A stretch of 64,000 nucleotides of DNA, taken from the NCBI RefSeq assembly GCF_020184175.1, contig NC_065530.1, forward strand, positions 29,861,260 to 29,925,259. Direction: 5' to 3'. Both the position numbers and the translations under genes were made by a program. Shown here in pieces: positions 41,301-56,449 of this stretch; the stretch's first letter is position 1, and the number at the start of each line of letters is the position of its first letter. The notes below the pieces were generated by a model. The model had not been told where the DNA came from and ran no database searches. It saw nothing but the letters and a program-made list of their open reading frames with translations. This stretch comes from Aphis gossypii (lineage: Eukaryota; Arthropoda; Insecta; Hemiptera; Aphididae).

Positions 41301-42639
41301 AAAAACTAAACGTGATTTAATTTAAGTCATATACGGGTCTCGAAATTAGCCCTCGTCAGAGCCATTGAGGGCGACATCGGCCAGTCATCATAGGTTCCCT
41401 AATAACGCGAGACCCCTGGGAGAGTCCACAACGATGTATAATAAAATATGTACAGTATTATTTTGTATTGAAACTGCTCTTCGGTACGGTGTGTGCAGAC
41501 AATTATAAATTATAACTCGTTATTCAATTCGGAAAAAATATATATGTATCAATTACATTAATTGCTTTACACTGACAATAGTGCCCGCTGTCAAAACGAT
41601 TTAAAAAATAATTACTCCAATTTATAATAATAATATCTAATTTTTAATTCAGTTGAACAACCATTGAAAAAATAAACGTACGGTAAACTGTATAGTTACT
41701 CATAACCTATATGTACACACTATAGGTTGGTACAAATAATATTATACCATACTTTAGTATTTTGTTTTATTATTATTATTCTCAACTGGAGATTAAAGAC
41801 TCGAACGTATTATTACGATATATGCTCGTGTATAGCTGAACATCATAATCCTAAACTTCTATAAATATATGTTGTTTGAGAAATATATTATATTCTATAC
41901 AAATGATAATCCACATTAAACCAGAAATTATTTAATTAGTTGTACTTGCGTTGTATTTATTAAAATGTATTCTAGTTAAAAGCAATAATAGTAGTTATTT
42001 AAATCGTGTTCCACGAAAAATTCATGAACATTTTAAATATGTATAGGTAAAGTGACTGAAAATAATAAATTGTAACATTAACTATTAATGTTGTACGACT
42101 ATAATAAAGAACAAATCGTAAAATCTAGTTTTATTCTAAAACGACGAAAATATCAAGTTAAAGATGAATATTTTAAAACGTTATTAAAGTATTTAGAGTA
42201 AGTCGTTTATAACATCGTATGCAAACAATAAGAGAATGTATTCTTTTCTTCCAATCAAGCTAATAGTTTTTAACAGCACAACCAAAAACGTATTATCGTT
42301 TTCTTTACTTTATGGATAAAATATGCAATTGGTAAGCTATTACTTGAAAACGAGTAATAAAATATTTACATTTTATAATTGTGCATGGATACGATTACTT
42401 TTGCATTAAGCCACATATTATTACTCAATATATTATAACGATTTCGGGTGGAAAAAAAGTGATAGAAATCGCCACGTCTTTATGTTAAAAATGATTATTA
42501 TGTTCTACGAAAAAATCACTGTCCGTTTTCGGTGGTCGCCCGTGGTGTTTATTTTTTCGTTTGGCAGAAGACGATCATATACTATAGCAAAAAAAAAAAA
42601 ATACAAAAATACAAAAATATGTCATAAAACTGCATCATC
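38301..42639. other. AT-rich non-coding block
   Basis: A poly-T run lies at 39,555-39,572. A unique GC-richer patch at about 41,330-41,430 (CCTCGTCAGAGCCATTGAGG) is unexplained. No gene supported. Confidence 0.4.
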
Positions 42640-43830
42640 ATGCCCAGACAAAGTACAGTAAAGTACGTGTACACGCATATTCATGAGCTGTCCGGTCCGT
42701 ATCTGGTCCCATTTATTTCCTCGTCCGACCGCTCTGCCGACGCCATCCACTGCCGCCGTCGTTTTTCACCACTCTTTCCTTTTCTTTTCTCTTTATTTTT
42801 TATTTTTCGCTTCTCCTACAAAATAAACCAATATGTCCTTGCTTTTTGGGCTAATTCAATGCGAATAGACCACGTCCAGACGATAAAACATGTTCCGCAT
42901 TCTGTTTATATTATATCATTATATATATATATCGAGCACTCGGTCTCGCTCAGTCTCTTGCTCGACTGGAAATCGTTAGATAAGACGAAATCCTGCTCTC
43001 GTTATTTTTCTCCCCGTGACAAATCCAAGTACACACGCGCACACATGGACACACATCACTAACACGTGTATGTTCGGATATGCAAATGGCAATGCACTGC
43101 ATGCTTACAAATCAAGACTTATGACGAACTGTGAGCTAGTGTACATAATATTACGTATATGTATATTATACACATGGTGCCACTGTTTATTATAGACTAG
43201 TAGGTAATAATAAAAAAATAAAAATATTCTACTAGACGTAACACGTCACATGAATGTTACGAAAGGATTTTTCGCCACGACGACGTGTGTATTATACAGA
43301 GCGAGCCCAATACTGCTGTGAGAGAGAGGAGAAAAATAAGCGTGCGGGTGATAGCCATAGGATCAAACAAATTTCGTACGTCTGGAGTTGCCTATTTTAT
43401 TGTCGTTTTAAAAAAAAAATCTCACTTTTTCTATTCGATTATTATTGATTGACAATTTGCAATATTTTTGAATAAAATCAGCGCCGTCCACTGTAGTCTA
43501 AACGTCGGTCGTTTCTATATCATATAGATAAACCCATATACTTAAATATTATACATTATATAATATATAATAATATTTACGTACGTATAACTATATGTGT
43601 TTTCACTCGGTCGCCGAGAAAGTTTACGATCGAGCCCTCGCGCGAGGGGTTGTATGCTATATTATTGTATTCAGTATATATCTACCTATCTAGTACCTAC
43701 ATACCCTTATAAAGTGTGCGAGTGTGTGTGTGAGTGAAACAGAAAGAGTGTGTGTAAACGCACCGTAAGTGACCCTCCGAGACCACCGATCCCTTTGCTG
43801 CAGACGAGAAGAAACTCTGGACCGCAGCGG
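42640..43830. promoter_or_regulatory. GC-richer island with donor-like site
   Basis: Patches of CpG-rich DNA at about 42,680-43,060 and 43,590-43,830. CACC|GTAAGTGACC (donor at 43,765) could end an untranslated exon. The 140-codon frame at 42,640 has no recognisable domain. Confidence 0.25.
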
Positions 43831-46800
43831 CCGTGTATACGGATTTAAATACCTCCCCATTACCCAATCATTCCGTTGTCACACGAAAGAATAAAAAAAA
43901 GGTGCTGTACAATATGCATATATTATTTATAACGTACACATTATACAGATAGTCCCGAAAGACGATTCGCTTGTTTCGAGCTCCCCAACGACGTTTCGGA
44001 CAAAGTTTTAATGCGTTTCTCGTGAACGGCTGCTGCTGCGATACCATACTATATATCCAATATATATATATACATACAACATATATATTATACACTCGTG
44101 TAATTGTCCAAATCAATTTCGTTGATTGAAGATTGGTTGCAGCCGACGACGTCGTGGCGAAACGATCACCCGTAAAAAGACGAGTTTTTTACGACCCTTA
44201 GCAGGGCGCGAGTCTCTTCGGTATATATATCGCATTATATACCTATATATATACGCACTACACCTATTCACCGTGATTACTCCAAAAAGTTTTTTTTTTT
44301 TAATTAACTTCCGGTACGAATCCCCACCAACAAACAATATATCTCTATTAGTATATTACGTATTAACGATTTCATTTCTAAATATTAATAAAATATGAAT
44401 TCTCGTGTTTCACTCCCGAGGATATTAGACGTTTTCATAATGATAAAAACCGAACACAATTAATGAAAGTACATTTTGTCATTAACATTATTGTCAAATA
44501 TATTATATTCTAAATTTGATTAGGTACTAAACCCTATAGGTGATTGGTACTTTGATAAATGTAAAAATACATTATAATTCCAAAAGATATAGGAATATAA
44601 AATATAAAGATAGGTATATCATTTTTCCAGAGAATAAATGTCGTAGTTATCGATTTATTATCAAATGAATCACACTGTTCATGGAAAGTCGAAAATCCTC
44701 ATATTACTTTCTGTAGGTATTTGTAAAATAATGTAAGAGTATGATATAGTTACATATAAAAATTCAAACAGAAATACCTATACACATATTGTTATACTGT
44801 ATGATAATATATACAGTGATAACTGATAAATGTAGTATACTCATTCATTATAATAAGATGAAAAATTAATTAATTTATAAAATGTATGTATTAATAAAAG
44901 TATAGGTACTCCGATTTTAATTAAATGGATAATTATTAAAAATATGATTATATAAAGTAATACAATCAATCTAACTAAATTTTGTTTAATTCATTGGATG
45001 AATTTTAAAGATAAAATTGTTGTTTTTATTCTAATTTGTGTATGAAAAGATTATAAATTGGCTTAAATTTAAAAATTAAATGTTCTACTATAAAACGGTA
45101 CAGTGCATTAGAGATTGGTATGTAAAAACTTATTTTTCTTTTATTTAGATTACCTAACATAAAATTTGTAATGTTTGGTGCTATTCCGTGTATATGGGTG
45201 TGCATAAATAATAACCGTTAAATTATTATTTGTTTCGATTAAACATTTTAAGGAAATTTAATTTAATAATAGTTAAATAATTATTTTATTATTTACCTGA
45301 TTTAATTTTATTCAAATTATTAGAAACTACTTAAAATTTTAAATTATAGATGCATGCTTAAAATAGCAATTAGAATTTTTCATTTAGCTTCACCTTTATC
45401 GACGGATAATTTATTTTTCGCATAGAAAGGACTTAAATAGGTGAAAAAAATATTCATATTTTTTTCTAATAAGATTATTATGTACAAAATACGAATAATA
45501 CAACGCGATCCCCCTACAGTCAGTTCGTATTATGCGCACACAACTTAGCAGCGTGGTTCACATATTATAATAAAATAGTATATAACGTTATTTTCCACAT
45601 ATTTCATAATATTTTATTGTTGTATAATAATAATACTCGGAATTCTCCAACTTAACATTTGAGTAAGTCGAGTGTACCGATAGTACACAAAATGTGTTGA
45701 ACTATGCAATTATTTTACTCTATTTGATATACGATCACACATAATAATATTTTATTATTACAAACATAGCAGCGCGAGATAGGATCTGTCTTATAACAGT
45801 ACCTAAACGCGCGTTCGTATTCAAATATATTCCGTTCGTCGTTAGCACGGAAGAATGCGCGCGCTCTAACACATACACGCACACACATAAATTTTAAATA
45901 CTACATTACTACATAAACGTGTAACTCTATATTATAATATTATGAATACGAATATATAATAATTACACCTTAAACAGGACTTCGTGGCAGAACATTATTG
46001 TCTGAACGTTTCTATTGTGGTGTGAATTGTGAACACAAAAACGGTAATTTTTCTATTTTTTATCGTTTCGTAATCCTTCTCTATAACCGCCTCTCTTTGG
46101 CTATAGACTTTTGAACGTACTCGCGTACACGTTTGAAAAATATTTTAAATATTTACATAAATTAGCAACTATATGATGTTCAAATCGACTGGCTGAATTA
46201 TTATACGAAACGCGCGTAAACGGCAATATATTTTTATTATTTAGAGTTTAGGAGTTAAGCCAGTTAAGGTAAACTGAAACGATGATATTATAATGAATTC
46301 CAATAATGATTTATTAGGATACTTAATTTTCCTGTTATGTTATTCAATAAGGCAAACATCGATGAGAGACATCCTGCTATGTGGGGGCAATGGGGCATGT
46401 GTATAACATATTATTATAATACGTCATTGTAATTATAAAATATTATGCGTTTAAAAAAAAAAAAATTAAATGCTCTGAAGGAGGCGACGAATCGCATCGA
46501 ACTCGCCGATCGCCGGTTTCCATTATATTATAATTTTCACTTAAAACGATGCATATTATATGATATTTGATTTTCGTCTTGGGAACCATCGACGACGTGA
46601 GGACTTTTTATTGCCTATACACGTTATATATAGTATTATATTGTGACGCTGCATGCCAATAATACGACAATGCGCATTCAACGTATAGTACCTATAGTCT
46701 ATACGACATAGGACATAGGTATATATCGTACAGGTGTATAACCGATCGTGTATCGATACTTTTTTTTTCTCTCTATTTAGTTTACTTATTTATTATTATT

Positions 46801-48879
46801 TTTTTGCCCCTTTAACCGGATGATTTTCATGTCGCGTTTTCGCCGCAGACGCAATAATTTATACAAAGCCGTCTTATGCTCAGGTACGTATATGCAATAT
46901 CGGTCGACCGCTATAATAATACTACCATCGCTCCAGCAGGTAAACAATATAATATATATATATATATTATATAGGCATGCTTGTATTCCGCGCCGTGTGC
47001 GTATATGAGAATCGTGGCCCATGTCTCCTGAAGCAGCAGCTGTAATATATTTATAACATTCAGTGTTACAATAATCTCTTATTCTTGTGTCGTCGTAAAA
47101 TGAAGAACTGGCGCAAAAAAAAAAGTCCCATACGCGAGCATACAGAGGTCAGAGTTTGTCGGGGGAATCGTGTCTCATATAATATATAATATATACAACG
47201 TAGGGTGCCTATACGTAAATATATATAAAAAAAAAAATAAAAATAATAATAAAAATAAAAACAAATAGTAATGATAATAATAATAATAATAATGAAAAAA
47301 AACAAAACGAAATGAAATAAGAAATAATGTAAAAAAAAAACGTTTATAAACCGCGCTGGAGTAACATTAAAATATTATGCTCGATACGTGGGTGTTTCGA
47401 TTGTCTTGTGTTTTTTTTTGCGCACATATCGTGTACGATATATACATGTATATATATAAGTATATGATGTACCTATAAGTAACTCACCGCCATTACATTA
47501 TATTGTTTGCGTACGCGTTTTTTTCCCTTTTATTTTATTTTCTCTAGACGACTTGCGTAGAGTATACAATAATATGACGATGACAAGTGGAGTGTGTTAA
47601 GATCTACTATAATATATAATAAAATATAATATGCTTATGCTTACGTACAAAAACGTGCCAGTTTATTATTAATAGTATTGCTTTTCGTCACAACAGTTTG
47701 AGTCTGGTAATAAAAACGAGCAAGTAATATGCGAAAGCAGTTTCTCCTCAAGTACCTACTATCTAAAATAAAAAAAGGCTATATTAATACGATGTTTACG
47801 TATCGAAAAATACACGGCATTTGGATAAATAAATACATTTCATTTCTACGAATTTCGACCGCCGTCGAGTCGAAGTGGGATATGGTCGAACTATGCTGTC
47901 AAACAATATCGATTTGATTACATTCGGACGATTTAAGGTACTTTTGCGACTTTAAAAGTACTAACTAAAAATTATTTATGGTTAAAATGTTTCTTTTTAT
48001 TTTATTGCATTAATAGTATACCTACGATTGAATAACTGAACATAAATCTACATTCTCATAAAATAAATACACAACATACTATTATGTATCAATACCTATA
48101 CGAGATGTAAATTCATCACAAGTAAACGTAATTCATTATAAAAGTTTTAAAATTGCATACGAAATTTAATAATAATATTTTGATAAAATAAATATATTAT
48201 GATGAATGGAAATTGTATGTGTATATAAGAAATTAAACTCTTAGTTTTTATACTGTTTATTATAGTAGGTACATTAACTATATTTCTGTGAATTGGTGCT
48301 TTGTATTAAAAAAATTAATTAAAGTTACATTTTTAATATTTTATCTATACCTAAAAATATCAAAAAAAAAAAAACATTTTTAATCCATTAATATAATTGG
48401 TATGAATGCTTTGTATTATTTTTATTCCTGGCAGTTCAGTATTAATTTAAAAAGTCGATAAAAAATAAAAAGTTGAACGTTTCAATTCTAAAATACTACT
48501 CGTCTTTCATATTACCCACTAAAAAATAACTGAAATTGAATCCTGTTTATTTTAATATATTTAAGATCCTCAAGTCTGTGTCTGCCCTTGGTCGTGGTAA
48601 TATCATACCTATCTATAGAGTCACATCACGAGTTGACTCTCTCTGGATATACTCGTATTATGTTTAGCTAGTTACTTTTTAGCCACGTATAACGATATTG
48701 GAAGTCATTGTGAGGAGACTCGAGTCATCGACTTTTTGATACGTTTTAACGTGTCACCGCTATCCAATACCATTGCAACGAGCCCAAGCAAATCATTTAC
48801 CTTAAGGTCTTCAAGTTATAATAATATATGCGTCACGATAGAATCAGAATAAATCAATTGCAGTCTAACGGCTTTCCTC
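43831..48879. other. Mostly AT-rich non-coding block
   Basis: (AAT)n at 47,273-47,293 and poly-A/T runs. Small GC-richer patches near 44,140-44,220 and 46,480-46,530. No supported gene. Confidence 0.4.
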
Positions 48880-50560
48880 TTAAATCGGATGCTGCACAGC
48901 GGGCTTAATCGATCGAACTTGGAAAAGTATCATCAGTGTTATGCTTCGCGTGTTTTCAGTTACTCGAATATTTTTAGTCCAACAGGGGGTGCGTGGTTTC
49001 TTGTATATTGGCAACGTCCGGTTACCGCTGGTGTTGAAAATCGAGTGCTCAGCTTCTCGAACGGCATTCCGCATCGACGGCAGTATACTGGAATTGTTGA
49101 TCATAGGATTTGTCGCCATCGTGTGAAAATTAAAGGAACCACTTTGTCGATCAAATCTTATGCTGCAGTTTGATCGTTTAGTCTCGTTTACTTACCCTGC
49201 AGTAGCGGAGGAGCGTCAAAGGAGACTGAAATAATAACACAATGTCCACCCGTTTAGAGTATGGGCAAATAATTTAGTCTGATTATATTTAAATATTTAT
49301 ACATATTTTATACTAGTATTCTAAGAATAGACTATACTACGTGCGAGAGAGAATAATACGCGACGAAAATCGACGCGTTCTCTCGCTAGACAGAGTATAT
49401 GAGTAGCGTGACCCGCACACGCAAGTAAAGTTGATGCGAAGGTGTCCTCCAGTCGACAATCAAATGCAGTTAATAAAAATAAATATGAGACGACGTTTCA
49501 TTCTTCCGGGTGCAGTGTTTAGGGATAGTTGGAAAACGGGTGAAGGTTATCAATAGATATATACAATAAACTAGGTTGGCTAGTGTTCCATATCTTATTC
49601 AAGTATTTGAGTGAAGCTAAAAATAATTAGAGGTCATTTTGGAAGCCAGTGGGGTGTTATGACATATTTCATCATGCACATTGATAACAAATTTTTAACT
49701 ACTTATGTCGTAGAATTTTCTTAGTTACATATCGATTGGATATCTTGAACAGATTTCCAATACAGTGGGGGTTAAAATGGCTTAAAATCTTATCACATGT
49801 TACAAAGCTAGTTAATTGCATACAATATCTGTGATTTTATAGTTGACGTGTCTCGTAATTTATATTTTTGTTTTATTTTATTTCTAAGCAATCGTGAGCA
49901 GTTGTCAAACGTCGTGTCGTGGACCACCGCAAACACGTAATTGCGGTTATTTGTTGCTTTTTAATTTACGATTTATTTATTTATAATGTGATATTATTAT
50001 TTACGTAAGTATTATAATATTGTCATTACGCCTGATGATTTTTCTTTTTTTCTTTTTTAATGTCAAAAACACTGCGTTACCGTTATTGAAATCTGCCATC
50101 TCGGCTCGGCCGGGAGTCCCGCGACCGCTTCGTCGATCAAACACACAGCAACGGTTCAAAAACACACACGTCGGTAAATTAATATCGAGAGGTGCTCGCG
50201 AGTGCGTATAACATATCGTCACGACGATTTGTTATAATTTATTACGACGACAGCCACTGCACATGCTCGTAATTAATTACCTATACCGCCGTGTAGTAGG
50301 TACGTATATTATATAAATACTACCGGGTGCCTGTATATACGCGATAACAATAGTAATACTATATACATCGATATCGGATGAGAAATTACGATTGTTATCG
50401 GGCACACTATAAACCTAAAAAGGGCCCCACCCCCGAAAAAAAAAACAATAAAACCAAAAGACGTATATATTGTACCAACGGTAATTAGATACGCGCGACA
50501 CAGAGCGGAAAAACGAGTGTGGGCGCGCACTGAGTGTATATATAGACTCTTTTTACGTGT
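48880..50560. other. Base-balanced islet, unexplained
   Basis: 48,880-49,200 is unusually free of simple repeats and open on both strands (79 codons minus, 94 and 61 codons plus). On the minus strand CTGCAGG is followed by GTAAGT (donor at about 49,193), so an exon could lie to its right. GC-richer DNA continues to about 50,230. I recognise no protein; relic transposon or exon are both possible. Confidence 0.25.
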
Positions 50561-52579
50561 TATTAGTCATCCGCTGTAATAATAATTATACATTATTATA
50601 GTACGTAGTATATAATATAATACTTATAATCATAAAAAACGAATAATACGCCGTGTACACAATACTATAATATACCGAATATTCGTCTCCACAGTACGTC
50701 ACATAATCAACGTCGATATAATAATGCCGAAGAGGTAAATCGCGTGCACTTACATCGTTATTCGGGACGCGGCGGTCCTATTTTCGGCCAGTTAAGTTTT
50801 CTTTAAAATTTACAATTATTATAACTGAACTTAAAAATTTTTAAATTAAAATTATATCAAACGAGTAACTACTCTGGTTTATATTCATTTCCAAAACACT
50901 AATTGTAAACGAAATTATAATCTTATACAATTCATTGAAAATTATTTTATTTTATTATATTTTCACACATACATTTGTCAATTAAGTACCGTATAATTAT
51001 AAGAAAAATAATAAAACCTAATCTTAATTTTTAACATAATTTATTATCACAATTATCGTTATCATATAAGACAAGTATTGTTATGACTATATAACGTAAT
51101 CGGAAATCTTAAATTTTTACATATTCACGAATAAGGCATATTTTTCACACAGTTGTTTATCATTATTTTGTTGATTAAAAATCACATTTATGGATATAAT
51201 AGTATTTTTTTAAAAAAATTGCCAAGTTCAATGGTTATATAATTGTAAATTTTAAACAAAACTACACTAGCCGAAAAAGGTAACGCCCGTTATTCGTTAT
51301 CCATTTTACACGAACGCTGTATGTACACGCGCCGCCGTTACGCTGCTAATAAATTATCAATTATAATATTTATCTACATCCTATATAATTATGTATCCTA
51401 TAAGGCTATAAAGGACGTACATTTTACCATAATTTTTTGCAGAGACATACCTATAATTTATTCTTCCAAAAAACCGACGAAAGAATAATGCACTTATTCA
51501 AAACCTTTCGATTATTATTTTGTTGAATTGCAACAAAACAGTCATGCACGTTGTCAATTTATTATCATTTAATACATTATAATAAATCGGTTATCGAAGT
51601 ACTGACAGTTGATTTCAAACAATGATACTCCGTCTTTCCCGAGAGCGATGGTCAGAGCGTACATATATTTAGTGAAGCTATTCTTTACCTATATACATCA
51701 TACATAGATACGTTAAAAGGATTTCGCTTATGTCTTACATGCATGTCCACGTTACACGAATGACATTTTACACTGATTGAATCATAAACACCGTAAAAAT
51801 ACAATAATCGCGTAGTGTTCTATAAAAAATGCTTCACAGCTTTATATCCGATAGCGCTTTAATAACATTATAAATTTTTGGCGTCGTGTACCTATACTAC
51901 AACTGTCTACAACAGTTGTAAACAATAATGCTTCATGTTTGTCCGCGAGCTTATCAATGTGAAAACTTTTGTAGTGCAAAAAAATGTGCTTTCATATAAC
52001 ATGCTTAAAACATCAAAATATGATGAAAAAAATATAAAAGTATAATATAACAATATCGTCCGCACAGCCCGGTTCGGATGAAAATGGTATTATAAAATCC
52101 GGGGTAGGTGCAAATGATAAAACGAAAAATAAAACTGCATATTGTACAACTCACGAGACATCTGCAGTGATGAAAATGCAGAATATATGATTCAAGCTCA
52201 TAAAAATTATATTATTATATTATTTGAAATTTAAATTTGAAACTATTAATTTAATTCATTTTAATATATTCATAGAATTAGTTTAATACTCGTACTCGAT
52301 TACTTAAAGGTTAATACGATTGATCATTGCGATATTGATATCAATACGATTCGACTACTTTAGAAGAAACTTATTATGGATATTAATGGAATTAATCGAT
52401 CCGTGACTAAAAATTCAACAATATTCAATGGTTGATTTTGTTTAACTTTATTTTTATTGACTAGTAATACATATATGATATTATTATATTATACGGACCC
52501 ATTATGTGAGTATATTGTAAATTAATTCAATAAATTGAAAGGTTTAAATTAAAAATTATCGACTAATAAACATTATTTA
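50561..52579. other. AT-rich non-coding block
   Basis: No supported feature. A small CpG-containing patch (CGCGCCGCCGTTACGCTGC) lies at about 51,328-51,346. Confidence 0.4.
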
Positions 52580-53140
52580 CAGTTATTTTTCCCGACTGGT
52601 CGGAGGTTATAGTCGTTATAAATATGGGCGGCCACTTTTAGACGAACTTCGGCGGATTAAGCGAGACGGACTAATAAATTAAAGGTGCGCTTCCGTGTAA
52701 AGTTTATACTGTCTAAAATACAATATCCGATATCGTATCGAGTTTGTTATGTGTAACCTACCTATACGTTATTTTATTATAATATTATTCAAATGCGAAT
52801 TATAACGATTGATGAAACGGTTTTAATGGGGCTATAAATACGAGCGTTTATTAGAATTAAAATATAAACCTGCGATGGACTTGCGCAAGCCGCGCTACGT
52901 AACAGCGGTATGATATACATATATATGTATATATCTATATAATATTGTGATACACAGTATTATAATGATAAAAAAAAAAAAAAAAAACAAAAAATAAAAA
53001 TAAAAACGTGGAGACCGGAGCGGCGGCGGCGGCGGTGGCGTATAATAATGTCTTGTAACCGGATGTATCCTTTTAATATAATCACCGGTGGCTAAACACA
53101 CTCATGTTTAATCAATGAGTATGAGTGTGTATTTGCCTGT

Positions 53141-53181
<41 letters not shown>

Positions 53182-53580
53182 TGTAGAGATGTATACACGC
53201 GATACGAGCTCGGTGTGTGTGTGTGTACGCCCCACGTCATATAAAAAACGGCCGTACGCGTCGTGTACGCGAGGCTTAATAATAAAAAATATGAAAACCG
53301 TATTATATTAATATATATTATACGTCGTGTACGATAATAATTGTTCGGAATTAATTTAATTGCGACCGAAATCAGACTACGCCCCGCGGGACGTCACCGC
53401 ACAAATTAATCAATCCCACCGCGTACACGATTTACGCGTGCACCTTTATTACTATTACTTACACTGTATTATTGTTGTTGTTGTTGTAGTTGTAATTAAT
53501 TATTGTTATTTCCATCGTCGAGCACCAAGGACGAGCGCCGTTTTATCGGGACACCGCTACAGCTGAAGCTCCAGACGATA
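52580..53580. promoter_or_regulatory. GC-richer island with long microsatellites
   Basis: Contains a (CGG)n run at about 53,019-53,035 and the long (GT)n tract at 53,142-53,179, then CpG-rich DNA to about 53,570. Confidence 0.3.
53142..53179 (+). repeat. (GT)n microsatellite
   Basis: About 19 uninterrupted GT units, the longest dinucleotide tract in the window. Confidence 0.9.
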
Positions 53581-55499
53581 ATATATCGGTACATTTATTT
53601 TGTATTATAAGTACGACACAATAACATATATAGATAACGTGTAAGTTTATAATATAGTAAATCTACTGGAAAGGTGAAATTATTTATAAGTCTTATTATC
53701 CAAAAACTTGTGTCTTCTGTTTTTAAATAAATACTTTAAATTTACGAAAATTGTATAAAACAGTTATTCATGACTGTTCTTTTTTTTCATTATTATTATT
53801 ATTATATTTAACTCTCTTTATATTTATGTCTAACTTACATTGTTAATATAATATTATAAATTCTACTGAATTTTAATTTTTCCAGTTTTTTAAACTGTAA
53901 AAACAAATTCACACGTACGCGAGCACACTCAGATATTATACTTTATAAATATTATGAGCAGTCGATTTAAATTTAATTTTTAGCTTTATTCATCTCTCCC
54001 TCATAGAGACCTAGGGATCACTAGATGTATCTACTGAATTCAAAAATTATGTTTAATGATAAAATGTATGTTATAAATTAATATATTATATTTGTACTTA
54101 CACATATCATAATCCATATTGAATTGGAAACAATGTACCAAAGATTTGTTTACAATAAAATTTACATCTTTAAATACAATATATATTGCAGGATGATAGT
54201 ATATAATATTGATATAAAGACTGTATACGACGTAAACACTAAATCGCCCTGACAGTCTCTTTTCGTGAAGACACAGCATCGTTTTAAATCGACGTTCAGG
54301 CTATATATTATGGGCACTTGTCTCGTACTTTTATTTTACATTAAACTAACAGCCGCTCAAGATATTTTATACTGACATGTACCTAGTTTGAAATGTTCAT
54401 TTTTTTGTAGAAACTCTGCATACTTTTTTTTTGTATTTAAGTCACGAGCTTGCAAGAAATCATGATTTTTTTTTAAAACCACAATTAAAACTTTTTACGG
54501 CGTGGGTCGTTCTATATACCTGCCAGTGTAACAATGAACTTTTCGCGTGACCATCATATATATTATGTTTATGTACCTATATAGTATTACACTATAGAAT
54601 GTATAATTATGGTTCAAGGCGGTCTAATGGTCTGTCTTATTTTCTGCTAAAGTTCATTCAAGAGCCGACGAAAATGTTAATAATTATTAAAATTGATTCT
54701 GAAATAAAATATTCAGTGGATACCTACAAAATTTTGTAGGGAAAATGATTTTATGAAGTTCTAACACTATAGATCACGAGATGAGACAGTTTTTGTATAA
54801 CATAAAAAAGGAATAATTATATTTATTCATGAGTTATGCAATATTATGATTTAGGATATATCAAGGATGGTTAAATGTTTTTATTGAACGCTAACCGATT
54901 TTCTTTATCCTATATAAATATCAACTACATCTAAGCCATAATAAGGTATACAGTGCACTAACACAATACTGATCTTGGTTTCAATGCATCAGTTCATGTT
55001 TTTGATTATAATATAGGTATACAATATACATAAATTATAGATACATAGTTATAAAAGTTATTCATGGATAAATCAATATTTTAAGAAATAATAACTACGA
55101 ATACATTTAATTTAATTTGAATATTATTTGTTTATAAAAATGTGTCCATGTTTGAGTAATGGTGGTATACATTTTATAGACTTTATAATAAACTAAAATA
55201 TTAAATTAAGAAAACGAACACAAATAATAAATATAAACTGACGTACATATAGTGATCAAAACACATGTACATTTTTATCGTATAACATCAAAACACTAGA
55301 CGACACAGTAGTCGAGAGTGCACGATCACGTGAAACACAAAATATTGCCCTCCGGATGACGTCGAACAGCGGTCCACCAAAAAATATATATATACACACA
55401 GAATATACATGTATATATGGCTATTAATTATAATGGTATAGACGACGACTGTATTATAATAATGGCGATGTACAAAAAAGTATTATCATATTGTATCGT
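53581..55499. other. AT-rich non-coding block
   Basis: I see no supported feature here. Confidence 0.4.
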
Positions 55500-55713
55500 T
55501 TTAATTTCGTCCGTCCACGTCCGGTATTATTATACGTTTTTCGAGCTACTAATCGAAATTTATTCGGCACGAATGAAGATTAATTAACGTCGATATAGTT
55601 TTTTAGTTTTTTTTTTTTTAGGCAAATGGGTTATATAAATACATATTATCATCGCGGACGGAAGACAACGCAACGAGTCGATTTAATAAGACGACAAGTC
55701 TTATTCGCGCAAA

Positions 55714-55741
55714 ATGAATATTGATGAGCCGAGTTTAAAAC
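55714..55741 (+). other. Candidate short first coding exon with strong splice donor
   Basis: GCAAAATGA gives a good insect start context. The frame reads MNIDEPSLK and runs into C followed by GTAAGTAT, a strong donor at 55,742. It lies in a GC-richer island (55.5-56.4 kb). The downstream exon cannot be found here. A chance match is possible. Confidence 0.3.
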
Positions 55742-56100
55742 GTAAGTATAAACGTGTTTTTCTCCCTTTTTTTTTCGCTTTCGGTGGGCCAAGATAAAAA
55801 TTAAACAATGAGCCATCGTTTCGGTGTTCGATCACCCGCCCACCCACTCATGTTGTCGGTCTGAGGAAGTCAGCGGGGTAATTAAAGGATTTCTGATGTC
55901 ACGTTGTTTTGTTCAAAGAGAATTATTTGTATATATATATATAATATAATAGCGTGAATAAGGGCTGACACGAAGGGGAAAATCGGCTGGTCGGTCTCGG
56001 CGAGATTACCACTACCTACCATTATTACTATACCACTATTACTACTACTACTACAACTATTATCCATATATACTGCTGGAAAACGACCGTTTAAAAAACG

Positions 56101-56438
56101 TTAAGCATTCGTCGCGGGGTGGTGCACGGAGAAAGAGAAGAAAAAAACTTCCGTAGGGTAAATTAAAAAAAAAAAAAAACCGAAAACGCTTTTGTCTACT
56201 GTGGTGCCCGCGCACTCGTTTATCCTCGTAGTCATTGTTTGTGTGGGGAGGAAGACTGGGCGAAATTGGTCGTTTCGCCTGAAAATGTTAATCACCGCCG
56301 TCGGCCAGATTTCTTCTTCTCGTCTGTTAGCGTTTATTGGAAACGAAATAAAACTAAACGATGTTCTCCAATCGGAGTAGTCTTCGCCCTCAGTCTCCAA
56401 GAACTCTCCGATCGGACACGCTCCCCTATATCGGATAG
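56101..56438 (+). other. Candidate exon ending at GTAAGT donor
   Basis: GC-richer segment open in more than one frame and on both strands, ending GGATAG followed by GTAAGTGTA, a good donor at 56,439. With 55,714-55,741 it may mark alternative first exons of one plus-strand transcription unit. The encoded sequences are unrecognised; an untranslated exon is as likely. Confidence 0.25.
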
Positions 56439-56449
56439 GTAAGTGTATA

